Shown here in pieces: positions 1-9,016 of a stretch of 64,000 nt of DNA (position 1 is the first letter of the stretch; each line of letters starts with the position of its first letter). Made by a program: the position numbers and the translations under genes. The notes beneath the pieces are model-generated. The model searched no databases and was not told the origin of the DNA. It saw only the letters and a list, made by a program, of their open reading frames with translations. The stretch spans positions 846,424-910,423 of the forward strand of contig NZ_FZPD01000001.1 in NCBI RefSeq assembly GCF_900188325.1, written 5' to 3'. This stretch comes from Ekhidna lutea (GTDB lineage Bacteria; Bacteroidota; Bacteroidia; Cytophagales; Cyclobacteriaceae).

Positions 1-1442
1 CCCTGGGATAATTTTGTCGTGGAAAACCCCCCGTCCTTTATTGAAACCTTTCTATCTATTCTAAATGCTTCAATAAGCTTTTCCGCGTAATCCTCAGGCA
101 GGTCCTCCGATTTTACCAAGAGTTTATCAAATAAATAAGAATCATCAAAAATGGCTTTAAACTGATCTCGATATCCGTTACGGTTGTCTTTGGTAATTTC
201 TTCGCCATTGTATTCGATGTGTCCATCCTGGGGGATATAAAGGCCAAGCAAGAGCTTCGAAAGCGTTGTTTTGCCACTACCATTTCCCCCTACTATAAAG
301 GTGACTTCATTAGGTTTGATTTTGAGATTTATTGGTCCAAGCAGGAACTGGTCATCTTCCGTGTCATTATAATAGGTATAAGTAGCTCCCTTTACTTCAA
401 TCAGTCCGGGCTCATCAGCTTTAGTTGCCAACTTCTGAATATGCTTTTTAGTGCCTACGAGTTTTAGGCCCATTTCTTCTATATTGTTTAAGGCCACCTC
501 AATTGCTTTAATATTCCCGAGAAACCCAGTTGCCGATGATAATGGGGATACTGTAAAAAGCGAGATCAAAAGAAACTCTCCGAGTAGTTCGAATTCAACA
601 ATTTGAGTAGTATATATTCCAAAGATGAGAATAACGATACCAAACAAAAGCATAACATCCGTCATTCTTGAAAGCAATGAATTCACAACACTTTCCTTCA
701 CTTTCAAATCCTTCTCCTGGTGACTTTTGTCTGTCAATTGATCGTCAAGAAATTTGTATTTGAGTTTTTGATTTAGACTTAGCTCTTTAATTCCTTTTAC
801 TACAGCTTCTAATTCAACAAATACTTCGTCCCATTTCATTCTAGCCTGATGAGTATACTTTTTTAGGAGTGGAAGCATTAGAGATACAATCACGAACGTA
901 AGGCCGAAAACGACAATTGTAAAGCCAAAAAGTATGGGAGAAAGCCAAACCATGTAAATGAAAAGCCCAATGACGGTAGTCAGTCCCGTAACAATCCCAG
1001 GAAACCGATTAATGGCAGTTGAGATAGTAGAAATATCGTGGGTAAGCATTGGTAGCAAGCGTTCTTTATTCTTTTCAACGGCACTGTATTCCGCATTAAG
1101 AATTTTAGTTGATAGCTGCACTCTTAAATTATGGATGATCGTTTGTGTAAGCCTCGCAAGCTTGTAGGAGCTAAGCACTGCAAATGCGGGATAGGCAATG
1201 AGCAGAATGCCAACCTTTAAACTGAAATAGATTAAATCTTCTATTCCATTGTTGAGAGTTTCGTGAATTGTTTTTATCAAGAGTGTGGAACAGAGACCTG
1301 TCACGACGCTGCTGAGAGAAGCAATTACAAAATTTCTCTTTGAAGTCTTGAGTAAATAGTATAAGAGTTTCAAGTACTTTCTTTTTGGTTTAAATCGCAA
1401 AAAAACGACAACTTGCAGCGGCAAACAAAAAACAATGGACAT
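1..1442 (-). CDS. ABC exporter, fused permease/ATPase, cyclic-peptide type (partial)
   Basis: Half-transporter fusing an N-terminal membrane domain to a C-terminal ATPase, resembling the cyclic-peptide/siderophore exporters (SyrD/PvdE type). The reading frame is open from 1442 to the left edge, so the C-terminus is missing. Several hydrophobic segments lie in the first 300 residues. The ATPase half has a clear Walker A (GGNGSGKTT, near 270-300 on the plus strand) and the frame ends at a KLSQG signature like LSGGQ. The ATG at 1442 overlaps the start codon of the divergent GT2 gene by 8 bp; a TTG near 1400 is an alternative start that would avoid this. Substrate unknown. Its place beside glycosyltransferases makes export of a surface precursor possible, but that is inference. 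Confidence 0.85.
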   Translation of the reverse strand, partial: MSIVFCLPLQVVVFLRFKPKRKYLKLLYYLLKTSKRNFVIASLSSVVTGLCSTLLIKTIHETLNNGIEDLIYFSLKVGILLIAYPAFAVLSSYKLARLTQTIIHNLRVQLSTKILNAEYSAVEKNKERLLPMLTHDISTISTAINRFPGIVTGLTTVIGLFIYMVWLSPILFGFTIVVFGLTFVIVSLMLPLLKKYTHQARMKWDEVFVELEAVVKGIKELSLNQKLKYKFLDDQLTDKSHQEKDLKVKESVVNSLLSRMTDVMLLFGIVILIFGIYTTQIVEFELLGEFLLISLFTVSPLSSATGFLGNIKAIEVALNNIEEMGLKLVGTKKHIQKLATKADEPGLIEVKGATYTYYNDTEDDQFLLGPINLKIKPNEVTFIVGGNGSGKTTLSKLLLGLYIPQDGHIEYNGEEITKDNRNGYRDQFKAIFDDSYLFDKLLVKSEDLPEDYAEKLIEAFRIDRKVSIKDGGFSTTKLSQ

Positions 1443-2385
1443 TAGCCATTCAGATGTAGGTCAAAGCGAGCGGAAATGTTGCACAATAATAGTAACTTAT
1501 AATGGAGAAAAGTGGATAAAGAATTGCCTTTATACGCTTTTTTCTTCAATATATGCGACAGATATTATCGTAATTGATAATGGCTCTTCTGATAATACAG
1601 TTCAGATATTAGAAGAGTATCTTGATCAAATTCAACTTATCAAAACGGGGCAAAATCTGGGGTTTGGCGGTGCAAATAATATTGGGATCAAAATGGCCCT
1701 TGAACAGGGGTATGATTACTTTTTCTTGCTAAATCAAGATACATGGGTTGAGCCTGATGCTATTGGGCAACTGATCAAAGGACTGAAGCAAAATGAAATG
1801 TATGGTATATTGTCTCCTGTACATGTAAATGGGCAAATGAATGCCTTTGACAGGAACTTCAAGAAGTTTGTTCGCCGTTATAAAAAAATTAACCTCCCAT
1901 TCAATGAATCTGAATTGGCAAGGCATAAATCACCTATTGATGTAGGATTTGTAAATGCTGCCGCCTGGATGATATCTCGAAAGTGCATTGAGGAGGTTGG
2001 AGTTTTTAGCCCATTATTTTACCATTACGCGGAGGATAACAATTATTGCCACAGAACTCTTAGTCATGGCTTTAAAATTGGCATTATCAAAGAATCACTG
2101 ATCTATCATGATAGGGAATACAGAAATGACTCCTATTCTCCAACAAAAGATTTTGAACGAGAGACAGTAAAAAGTCTTTCTAACCCGCTGAAAAACAGGA
2201 CCCTGTTGCAGGATTTTATTATCGCACTTTCCAAGATTCTGGAAATATCTTCCAAGATCAGGTTCTATAAAATTCCAGGGTTTATGTTTTGGGCTTTTAA
2301 AGAGTTCTTCGTGCTAAGAAGAAAAGTAAAAGAATTCGACAACAGTGCCTTATATAATTTTGAGTTAGACCATAAATATTCGTAA
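1435..2385 (+). CDS. glycosyltransferase family 2
   Basis: GT-A fold glycosyltransferase of 316 residues, similar to rhamnosyltransferase-like GT2 proteins. The N-terminus has the usual beta-strand plus 'VTYNGEKWI', then 'VIDNGSSDNT' for nucleotide binding, and 'LLNQDTWVEPDA' in the place of the DxD metal motif (NQD). Later residues 'FYHYAEDNNYCHR' match the conserved ED acceptor/catalytic region. It likely adds a sugar to a polysaccharide or glycolipid precursor in the cytoplasm. Its stop codon overlaps the next ATG (TAATG), implying translational coupling with the GT92-like gene. Confidence 0.88.
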   Translation: MDISHSDVGQSERKCCTIIVTYNGEKWIKNCLYTLFSSIYATDIIVIDNGSSDNTVQILEEYLDQIQLIKTGQNLGFGGANNIGIKMALEQGYDYFFLLNQDTWVEPDAIGQLIKGLKQNEMYGILSPVHVNGQMNAFDRNFKKFVRRYKKINLPFNESELARHKSPIDVGFVNAAAWMISRKCIEEVGVFSPLFYHYAEDNNYCHRTLSHGFKIGIIKESLIYHDREYRNDSYSPTKDFERETVKSLSNPLKNRTLLQDFIIALSKILEISSKIRFYKIPGFMFWAFKEFFVLRRKVKEFDNSALYNFELDHKYS

Positions 2386-3176
2386 TGGCTAAAAAGCATT
2401 TTTTAACCTTCGCTACCAATTTCAAAAATGAAAATCCATACCTAAAAGATTGGATCGATTACCATGTTAAAGTTGGGGTAAACCATTTTTATTTATACGA
2501 TCAGGATGGAGGGGATGAGGCCAAAGAAATCCTCAAACCCTATGAGGAAAAAGGTATTGTGACGCGTCATCCATGGACACACCTTGATGGAACTAAATAT
2601 GATGGTGCTACTAAATGGTATCAGCGAAATAAGAATCATATGGGATTTGCGCATGCCGCAAAAACCTATCGAAAAGAATTTCAATGGCTGATGAAAATTG
2701 ACGTGGATGAATTCTTATTTCCAATCGATGGAAGCGATCATTTACATACATGGCTTAAAACTGTCGACATAAAAAAGATCAAAGGAATTAAGTTACCCCG
2801 TATTAATTTTGGAAATAATGGCTATGATACCAAGCCGGAGAAGTCTGTTTTGGAAGCATATACAAAACGTGAGGAAAACTATTCGGATCACAAAGATTTA
2901 GGCAATGGTGATTTTCTTTCCAGTAATCGATTTGCATACAGTGCTCACTGGTGGCACTATAAGTGGTACAAGTCTGGTAAGATGCTGACGGATACAGATC
3001 AAATGGGATGGAGAATCAATCACTATTATACTAAGTCACTTGAAGAATATTTATCTCGTCAAAATGTTTCAGGAGGCCGACCGGTGGGTAGAGAGGGGTT
3101 TGATGAGAAGAATAGAGGGTGCAATGAAGTAGTGGATGAGAGCATGCTGGAGTTGTTGAAAAATATTGGGCGGTAA
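2385..3176 (+). CDS. glycosyltransferase, Glyco_tranf_2_4 / GT92-like
   Basis: Protein of 263 residues that starts directly on the stop of the upstream GT2. It carries 'NENPYLKDWIDYHVKVGVNH' near residues 15-34 and 'MKIDVDEFLFP' near residue 105, the hallmark pair of GT92/Glyco_tranf_2_4 proteins, where the DVDEF stretch holds the DxD-like metal site. The specific sugar cannot be read from sequence. It is probably co-expressed with the preceding GT2 in a surface-glycan pathway. It faces the Wzi-like gene convergently across a 28-bp gap. Confidence 0.83.
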   Translation: MAKKHFLTFATNFKNENPYLKDWIDYHVKVGVNHFYLYDQDGGDEAKEILKPYEEKGIVTRHPWTHLDGTKYDGATKWYQRNKNHMGFAHAAKTYRKEFQWLMKIDVDEFLFPIDGSDHLHTWLKTVDIKKIKGIKLPRINFGNNGYDTKPEKSVLEAYTKREENYSDHKDLGNGDFLSSNRFAYSAHWWHYKWYKSGKMLTDTDQMGWRINHYYTKSLEEYLSRQNVSGGRPVGREGFDEKNRGCNEVVDESMLELLKNIGR

Positions 3177-3204
3177 CAATTGATTAATCCCTTTTTATCG
3201 TGAG

Positions 3205-4731
3205 CTAGCTTTTATTGTTCTGGTTTAGTTTAAACCGACCTCCAATACCAAAGTAAAAATTCACTCGGTCAAATTGAAAATATTTGTTGTAATTGTAGCT
3301 CAGTGAGGATTCAAATAGTAGGATCAAAGATTGGTATTCTTTGCGCAAGAATCCATGTGCCGAATACTCAATATCATGTTTGGCAAGGTTTGCAATATTT
3401 GTAACAAAGTAATCTCTGTTGTACTCAATTCTTTGAAAAAGCAGTCCAGCCTTAAAAGTAGGATAGTTTACTTCGATACTCAGGTGATCACTATTTCCTC
3501 CCGGTCCAATCCCAGCACCAATGATTTGACCATCATTGGTGTAGCCATTTCGGTTAACTCCATGTTGATAGTAAGAAGGTGTGCGCCTCCAGAAAATAGC
3601 TTGATTTCTTGACAAATTGGTGTGTTCATAACCTATTCTTGTGACATTGCCTTTTTTGGTTAAGACCTCTTTCTCAAAACCAATGGTATATGCTCGTGTG
3701 TGCTCTGGCTCGGACGCTGTATATCTAAAACGAGATTTGGAAGTGAAATCATTCTTGGCGAACTCTGAATATATACGCAGACCAATTTCTTTAAACTTCC
3801 AATCAACGGTAAGTGATACTAACTGATCAAATGCATCATTTGGAGAAAGTGTATCACCATCAACTACACCATCATCTAAAATAAATAATGTTGACAATAG
3901 ATCTGTTTTTTCAAAAAATCTTGTTTGTTTATACAGTGATTTGTTGAACCCAACTTTTAATCCTTGGAGAAAATCAGGAGAGAATGCAATTGCTAGAATG
4001 TTGATATACCTTTTATCATTCTCAGGAATATTGTCGAAGTATTCAGATTCATCCAGAAGGCCAAAGATTAAATTCGTTTCAATCTTTCCTAAATTTTTAT
4101 TCTTGATTTGAATTTTTACAGGCTCAATCCCAAGTCTTAAGTGAGGAAACCCCCCTGCTTGCCTGCTTAGAACAATTGGATTAAACGTGGCAGGACCTAG
4201 CGAATAATTTTGAGTGGAAAGTGAAGCTATAAATTTTCCAGTATTGAATCTTAATTCGCTTTGGCCTAGATGTACCTTGACAAAAGCCCCATTTCCATAT
4301 CGTTGAACCCAATCGATTCTATTTGAAAACTGATACCTAAATTCAGGAACTGAATCACCCCTAAAATGATTCTCATTTTGAGATAGGAAAACGACTGGAA
4401 AGAATGTGAATGAAAAATTTCCTCTTGCGGCATTAAAACCTCCATGTCCTTCGAATCCAAAACCTTTACCAATCCATACTGGACCGTCATTGAGAGCTCT
4501 TGGATAGAGTGAATTTGAGGTTGCCTTTATCAGCGGATTAATGAATTTAAAGTTAGATTCTGGCTTATCCCTAATAGAAGTATAAAGAGATAATGTTGTG
4601 GTATCCGATAATTTATCAATCCTTTCTAAATAAATGCCGGGAATGGATACCTGAGCAATTGAATGATGCACTAAGAGAGTTAAGACAGAAAGAACAACGG
4701 GGTTTCTCATCGCTTCTTTAAATTTTAGCAC
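3205..4731 (-). CDS. Wzi-like capsule assembly outer-membrane beta-barrel protein
   Basis: Predicted outer-membrane protein of 508 residues. An N-terminal hydrophobic stretch ending in 'HHSIAQ' looks like a signal peptide. The body shows alternating aromatic/hydrophobic strands typical of a beta barrel, and 'DGPVWIGKGFGFEGHGGF' is the sort of conserved stretch seen in the capsule assembly Wzi family. Wzi proteins help anchor capsular polysaccharide at the cell surface, which fits a neighbourhood full of glycosyltransferases. A second ATG at residue 8 (4710) would give a more usual signal peptide. Confidence 0.75.
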   Translation of the reverse strand: MLKFKEAMRNPVVLSVLTLLVHHSIAQVSIPGIYLERIDKLSDTTTLSLYTSIRDKPESNFKFINPLIKATSNSLYPRALNDGPVWIGKGFGFEGHGGFNAARGNFSFTFFPVVFLSQNENHFRGDSVPEFRYQFSNRIDWVQRYGNGAFVKVHLGQSELRFNTGKFIASLSTQNYSLGPATFNPIVLSRQAGGFPHLRLGIEPVKIQIKNKNLGKIETNLIFGLLDESEYFDNIPENDKRYINILAIAFSPDFLQGLKVGFNKSLYKQTRFFEKTDLLSTLFILDDGVVDGDTLSPNDAFDQLVSLTVDWKFKEIGLRIYSEFAKNDFTSKSRFRYTASEPEHTRAYTIGFEKEVLTKKGNVTRIGYEHTNLSRNQAIFWRRTPSYYQHGVNRNGYTNDGQIIGAGIGPGGNSDHLSIEVNYPTFKAGLLFQRIEYNRDYFVTNIANLAKHDIEYSAHGFLRKEYQSLILLFESSLSYNYNKYFQFDRVNFYFGIGGRFKLNQNNKS

Positions 4732-4876
4732 ATTTTCAATTTAGTCGAATGTGTTCTTCAATGGAAAAGGTACACTTTGATGACTGCAATTTTTTTAATG
4801 GGTTGCATTTACACTTCAACGGTCATAAAGAAGTGAAATTAATAGATTTTCTTTCAGAGTACGAAGTTAAGCAGTA

Positions 4877-5272
4877 TTAGAAGTAGTACTTTTCTTCAAA
4901 TACCAGACCGACCTGGTTATCATCAGCATAATCCCAGAAATAGTCAATTTGCTCATCTCCATTCATAATTACATACTTGATTTCCCAATGAGTATCACTT
5001 TGTTCTGTGTATGGGGGGTGTCCATTGTAGAGCCGAATTATCACCTCATCTTTCTTCTCTGTCAAATAAATCGATAAAGGTATTTTATAGGTGTCACCTA
5101 GAAATGGATTATTGTCAATGATACCACTTTGGTATACAATTGAATCATTAACCAAAATCTCAACACTGTTGTCAATTCGATCAAAGATAACTATGTAATC
5201 ATCATTAGATACTGACCTGGAATCCCAGGAAAAACTAGAAATGAGAAAAAACAATATTTTTAGATATAACAT
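4877..5272 (-). CDS. small putative secreted protein, unknown function
   Basis: Unrecognised protein of 131 residues. The first 16 residues (MLYLKILFFLISSFSW) are hydrophobic and probably form a signal peptide. The remainder is acidic and rich in Asp, Tyr and Ile with beta-strand character and no motif I recognise. It sits on the same strand as the Wzi-like gene, 145 bp upstream of it, and diverges from the next GT2. It may be a periplasmic or surface accessory of the glycan locus, but nothing in the sequence proves that. Confidence 0.55.
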   Translation of the reverse strand: MLYLKILFFLISSFSWDSRSVSNDDYIVIFDRIDNSVEILVNDSIVYQSGIIDNNPFLGDTYKIPLSIYLTEKKDEVIIRLYNGHPPYTEQSDTHWEIKYVIMNGDEQIDYFWDYADDNQVGLVFEEKYYF

Positions 5273-5405
5273 GTTTGATTAACGTATTTTGCTATTAAGT
5301 CAACATTCTGTCTACAGAACCCCCAAGTTGACACTCTTTTTATCAACTTGTTCATTGAGTTTTAAAAATAATCGTTCTATTTGAAATGAAATCGAGTTAA
5401 AATCT

Positions 5406-6332
5406 TTGAAACAAAAAATTGCTATTGGTTTGGGCACTAAAGACAGGCCTGAAATGCTGAAGAGGTCGCTTAGATCATTAGTTGATCTAATTACTCCCGA
5501 AGGTACAGAGCTACTACTTCTAGTATGTGAAAATGGAAATAGCTCAGATGCTTTAGGGATTGTTGAGAACATAAAGACAAGGCTGAATTTGAATGTTATT
5601 TTTTTCTATGAAAAAAAGGCAGGTATTGTATTCATGAGAAATGCAATTTTGGAAAAGGCTTTATCAGAACAAGCCTCATATTTAGCCTTTTTTGATGATG
5701 ATGAAGAGGTAACTCCGCACTGGCTTTTAAACCTGAATAAAGCAAGAGTCGATTATAATGCTGAGGTGGTTCAAGGTCACCTAATTCAAAATTTTGAAGT
5801 TGAGGTTGACAGCTTAGTTCAGGACTATTTTCCAGGGAGTTTTGATAACCAAACAGGTGAATACCTTGAAGTAGCGTACACAAACAATGTATTAATAGAC
5901 CTTGAGCCCATAAAAAGGCACAACTTAAGGTTTAATGCTAAATTTAATTTAACCGGCGGATCAGATAGTTTGTTTTTCATAGAGCTTCGTAGAATCGGAG
6001 CAAAGGTTGTCTTTTGCAAAGAGGCTGTTGTTGCAGAAACAATTCCAGCTTCTAGATCAAATATTGATTGGCTTCTCCAGAGAAGTTACAGAAATGGTTA
6101 TACAAAATTTATGATTGAATCAGAACTTCGTGGGACGTGGAGGTCATTCTTGTTTGGTTTAGGATTCGTTTATAACGTTGTGAAAACATCACTCTTTTCA
6201 CCTTTTACCAGAAATAGGAAATTGAATGAAAAAGAGTTTTTAAGATTAAAAAAAATCAATAGAGCTAAAGGTATCATTCATGCTATGATTGGGATTCCAT
6301 TTTCAGAATACGAAACAACACATGGAAATTGA
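5406..6332 (+). CDS. glycosyltransferase family 2 (paralogue 1 of 3)
   Basis: GT2 protein of 308 residues. It opens with 'IGLGTKDRPEMLKRSLRSL', has 'AFFDDDEEVTPHW' as the DxD metal site around residue 96, and a C-terminal block with 'GGSDS' and 'WLLQRSYRNGY' shared with the genes at 6322 and 8086. The start is a TTG: an in-frame TGA lies 24 bp upstream and no ATG lies between. The next gene overlaps its end by 11 bp. The three paralogues probably act in series on one glycan with different acceptors or donors. Confidence 0.86.
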   Translation: MKQKIAIGLGTKDRPEMLKRSLRSLVDLITPEGTELLLLVCENGNSSDALGIVENIKTRLNLNVIFFYEKKAGIVFMRNAILEKALSEQASYLAFFDDDEEVTPHWLLNLNKARVDYNAEVVQGHLIQNFEVEVDSLVQDYFPGSFDNQTGEYLEVAYTNNVLIDLEPIKRHNLRFNAKFNLTGGSDSLFFIELRRIGAKVVFCKEAVVAETIPASRSNIDWLLQRSYRNGYTKFMIESELRGTWRSFLFGLGFVYNVVKTSLFSPFTRNRKLNEKEFLRLKKINRAKGIIHAMIGIPFSEYETTHGN

Positions 6333-7257
6333 TTACGCTCAAAGTTGCGTTATTGCTGTATGTACCTACAAAAGACCTCATAGCTTATCAAAAGCTATTG
6401 AAGCTGTCAGCAATCTAATATTTCCAAATGATCTCAAAATACAATTTTTAGTGGTTGATAATGACCCATCGTCATCTTCAAAGATTGTTTTTGATGAAGG
6501 AGTAAGGAGCCTAAAAATTGAAGCAAAGTATATTGAAGAATACAAAAGAGGTATAGTTCATGCACGTAATGCTGCATTAACTTATGCATTAAATATCAAT
6601 GCAGATTTTTTAGCTTTTTTTGACGATGATGATCATCCTGATTCTAATTGGATTCAATCTCTCTGGAAATGTCAAAAAAAACATAAAGCTACCGTATCCG
6701 CCGGGAAGATGGTATATAAGTGGCCTGTGCATACTAATCTAGATGAAGATACTAAAAGGATTTATGACAGTATTCTTGGCGATGTAAAATCCGGTAAAAT
6801 AAGGAGCAAATGTGGTGCAGGGAATGTGATTATGGATTTGCAATTTGTTCGCCTACATAATTTATCCTTTAACGAAAGATTAAATTTCACAGGGGGTGAA
6901 GACTCACATTTTTTTAGGCAGTTGTCTATTTTGGGCGGAAAAATAATTTGGTGTAATGAAGCCGTGATTTTCTCCAATGTTGATAAAAAACGCTGTAGTG
7001 CTGAATTTATATTTAGAAGAAGATATAGAGTTGGATACAATAGTTTTATAATCGACTCTTTAATCTATGGAAGATGGAAAGCTGTGTTGAAGACAGCATT
7101 TTTTTGTTTAGATAGGTGGGTAAGCATCTGTTTTGAAGTGATAAAAAAGAAAAATAATAAAGCTAGGTTAAGAAGATTTAATTCGGAGATTCGCGGGAGA
7201 ATACATGCAATGCTTGGAGTAAAATTTAAAAATTATTTAGAAACTGATGGTAATTAA
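6322..7257 (+). CDS. glycosyltransferase family 2 (paralogue 2 of 3)
   Basis: GT2 protein of about 311 residues, homologous to its two tandem relatives. It contains 'CTYKRPHSLSKAIEAV' at the N-terminus, 'AFFDDDDHPDSNW' as the metal-binding acidic cluster, 'FTGGEDSHFF', and 'FRRRYRVGY' near the end. I chose the ATG at 6322, which overlaps the previous stop (ATGGAAATTGA) and aligns with the paralogues. A TTG at 6289 extends the frame but adds 11 residues with no counterpart. Translational coupling with the upstream gene is likely. Confidence 0.84.
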   Translation: MEIDYAQSCVIAVCTYKRPHSLSKAIEAVSNLIFPNDLKIQFLVVDNDPSSSSKIVFDEGVRSLKIEAKYIEEYKRGIVHARNAALTYALNINADFLAFFDDDDHPDSNWIQSLWKCQKKHKATVSAGKMVYKWPVHTNLDEDTKRIYDSILGDVKSGKIRSKCGAGNVIMDLQFVRLHNLSFNERLNFTGGEDSHFFRQLSILGGKIIWCNEAVIFSNVDKKRCSAEFIFRRRYRVGYNSFIIDSLIYGRWKAVLKTAFFCLDRWVSICFEVIKKKNNKARLRRFNSEIRGRIHAMLGVKFKNYLETDGN

Positions 7258-7282
7258 AACTGATCAATAAAATTTCTTCTAA

Positions 7283-8089
7283 ATGAAGCTTTTTAGACGA
7301 AAGAAATATCTTAAACCTATTAAACTCTCAGAAAAGGGAAGGATTCTGAGTTTTTGCATTACTCATCAAAATAGATTTTCTTTTTTGAAAAAAACTTTGG
7401 CAAAGAACCTTGAAGATAATCGATCACTCAAGGACAAGATTGAATTTGTTCTCGTTGATTTCTCATTGGATGAGAACGTATGCAGTTGGATTTGGAACGA
7501 TTTTTCCGAGGAAATAAGGGAGGGGTATCTCAAATTTTATCAAACTAACCAATTAAGAAAATGGTCCGCGCCAATTGCGAAAAACACATCTCATAAACTT
7601 GCGAACGGAGAGATTCTAACTAATCTTGATTGTGATAATTATGTTGGAGCAAATGGAGCTGAGTTTGTTATAGACCAATTTAAAAAAGCAAATGAAGCCA
7701 TCATCCTATGGCAATATTCAGGTATAAAATATGATGGGTCATTTGGGAGAATATCTATTCCTTCCAAAGTGTTTAAAGAATTGGGAGGATACGATGAATC
7801 ACTACTTGAAATGGGATGGCAGGATAATGATTTGATGAGAAGATCAAAAGCAATGGGATTGAAATTGGTGAAAATAAGTGATAGGAAATTCAACCAGGCG
7901 ATAGCTCATGAGAAATACAAACCTGAAAGTATGTCTTTCGAACAGATGAATAAACTGAATGAAAAGCATGCGAGAAGAAAAATCAGAAAAGGGCAATTGG
8001 TGGCAAATGCTGGAAATTTTGGGATAGCTAATGGTATGCTGAAAATGAATGCAGAAGGTAAAATGAAACCTACTATTGCGTCTCTATGA
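7283..8089 (+). CDS. galactosyltransferase-like glycosyltransferase (GT7 C-domain type)
   Basis: Protein of 268 residues with a GT-A N-terminal half ('LTNLDCDNYVGANG' supplies the DxD) and a C-terminal 'GGYDESLLEMGWQDNDLMRR' block. That block closely matches the Glyco_transf_7C pattern (GGxxExxxGWGxEDxDLxxR) of beta-1,4-galactosyltransferases, where the Trp-x-Asp-x-Asp part binds acceptor and carries the catalytic acid. It is likely a sugar transferase of the same pathway as the flanking GT2 genes. The next gene overlaps its stop by 4 bp (ATGA). Confidence 0.8.
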   Translation: MKLFRRKKYLKPIKLSEKGRILSFCITHQNRFSFLKKTLAKNLEDNRSLKDKIEFVLVDFSLDENVCSWIWNDFSEEIREGYLKFYQTNQLRKWSAPIAKNTSHKLANGEILTNLDCDNYVGANGAEFVIDQFKKANEAIILWQYSGIKYDGSFGRISIPSKVFKELGGYDESLLEMGWQDNDLMRRSKAMGLKLVKISDRKFNQAIAHEKYKPESMSFEQMNKLNEKHARRKIRKGQLVANAGNFGIANGMLKMNAEGKMKPTIASL

Positions 8090-9012
8090 ATCAAGAATTG
8101 ATAGTCATTGGGATTGGGACATATAAACGTCCCAAAATGTTGGAAAAGGCACTGGAATCCTTGCAAAAGCTTATTATTCCAGATAGTACGACAACTCAAC
8201 TTGTGATCGTTGATAATGAAGAAAATTCAGCATCTCGAGATATCTTGTTGAAATTTGATTTTCCCTTTAAGGTTCATTACGAATGTGAGCCAAAAAGGGG
8301 GATTGTTCATGTTAGAAATAACATACTTACGACTGCATTGGAATTGGGGGCACAGTATCTCGCCTTTCTCGACGATGATGAGGTCGTAAAGGAGGACTGG
8401 ATTCTGCAGTTATATGAAGCCATGAAAACGCATAAAGCTGATGCAGTAGAAGGTTTTGTCATATATAGCTTACCGGAAAAAGCTCCTGACTGGCTATTTA
8501 AAAAAGATTTTTATGGTAAAAGGCAAAGGAAAACCGGGACTCGCTTATTTAGTGCCAGGACATGCAATGTCATGATCTCAATGCAATTCGTCATTAAACA
8601 CCGATTATTCTTCGATGAGAGACTAAATGAAACCGGAAGTTCCGACACATACTTTTTTCGGCAATTGGTAAGTAAAGGAGGGAAATTGATCTGGTGCAAT
8701 GAGGCTGTTAGCTATGAAACGATCCTTCAAACCCGGGCAAATAAAGAATGGATACTGAGAAGATCTTATAAATCAGGGTTCAATACTGTTTTAATAAACA
8801 GCATAAGGTTTGGTAAACCTATTGCCATAGCCATGTGGCCTTTTTATATTATTCAACTATTCTTTACTTATCTACTAAAAACGATAAAAAATCCGCCTAT
8901 TAATAAATCAAATATCGTTTTTAATAAAAGAGAGTTGATGGAATTAAAAGGAGCAGTAGATGCCCTTAGAGGAAAAAGAATGGATTATTATAAAGTTGTT
9001 CATGGCAACTAA
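8086..9012 (+). CDS. glycosyltransferase family 2 (paralogue 3 of 3)
   Basis: GT2 protein of 308 residues. It begins with 'IGIGTYKRPKMLEKALESL', carries 'AFLDDDEVVKEDW' as the DxD region, and ends with the same 'WILRRSYKSGFN' block as the genes at 5406 and 6322. Overlap by ATGA with the upstream GT7-like gene indicates one transcript running from 5406 to 9012. The C-terminal 80 residues contain a hydrophobic stretch ('YIIQLFFTYLL') that may associate with the membrane. It converges on the GT4 gene with only 4 bp between stops. Confidence 0.86.
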   Translation: MNQELIVIGIGTYKRPKMLEKALESLQKLIIPDSTTTQLVIVDNEENSASRDILLKFDFPFKVHYECEPKRGIVHVRNNILTTALELGAQYLAFLDDDEVVKEDWILQLYEAMKTHKADAVEGFVIYSLPEKAPDWLFKKDFYGKRQRKTGTRLFSARTCNVMISMQFVIKHRLFFDERLNETGSSDTYFFRQLVSKGGKLIWCNEAVSYETILQTRANKEWILRRSYKSGFNTVLINSIRFGKPIAIAMWPFYIIQLFFTYLLKTIKNPPINKSNIVFNKRELMELKGAVDALRGKRMDYYKVVHGN

Positions 9013-9016
9013 TAAT

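Noticed and set aside
4761..4880. 39-residue plus-strand frame starting at ATG 4761 (MEKVHFDDCNFF...)
   Set aside because: Too short, no recognised family, and its end overlaps the stop of the small secreted gene on the other strand. It could be a remnant, but evidence is too thin for a gene call.
6289..6321. TTG start extending the second GT2 paralogue by 11 residues
   Set aside because: The ATG at 6322 aligns with the paralogues and gives a normal coupled overlap.
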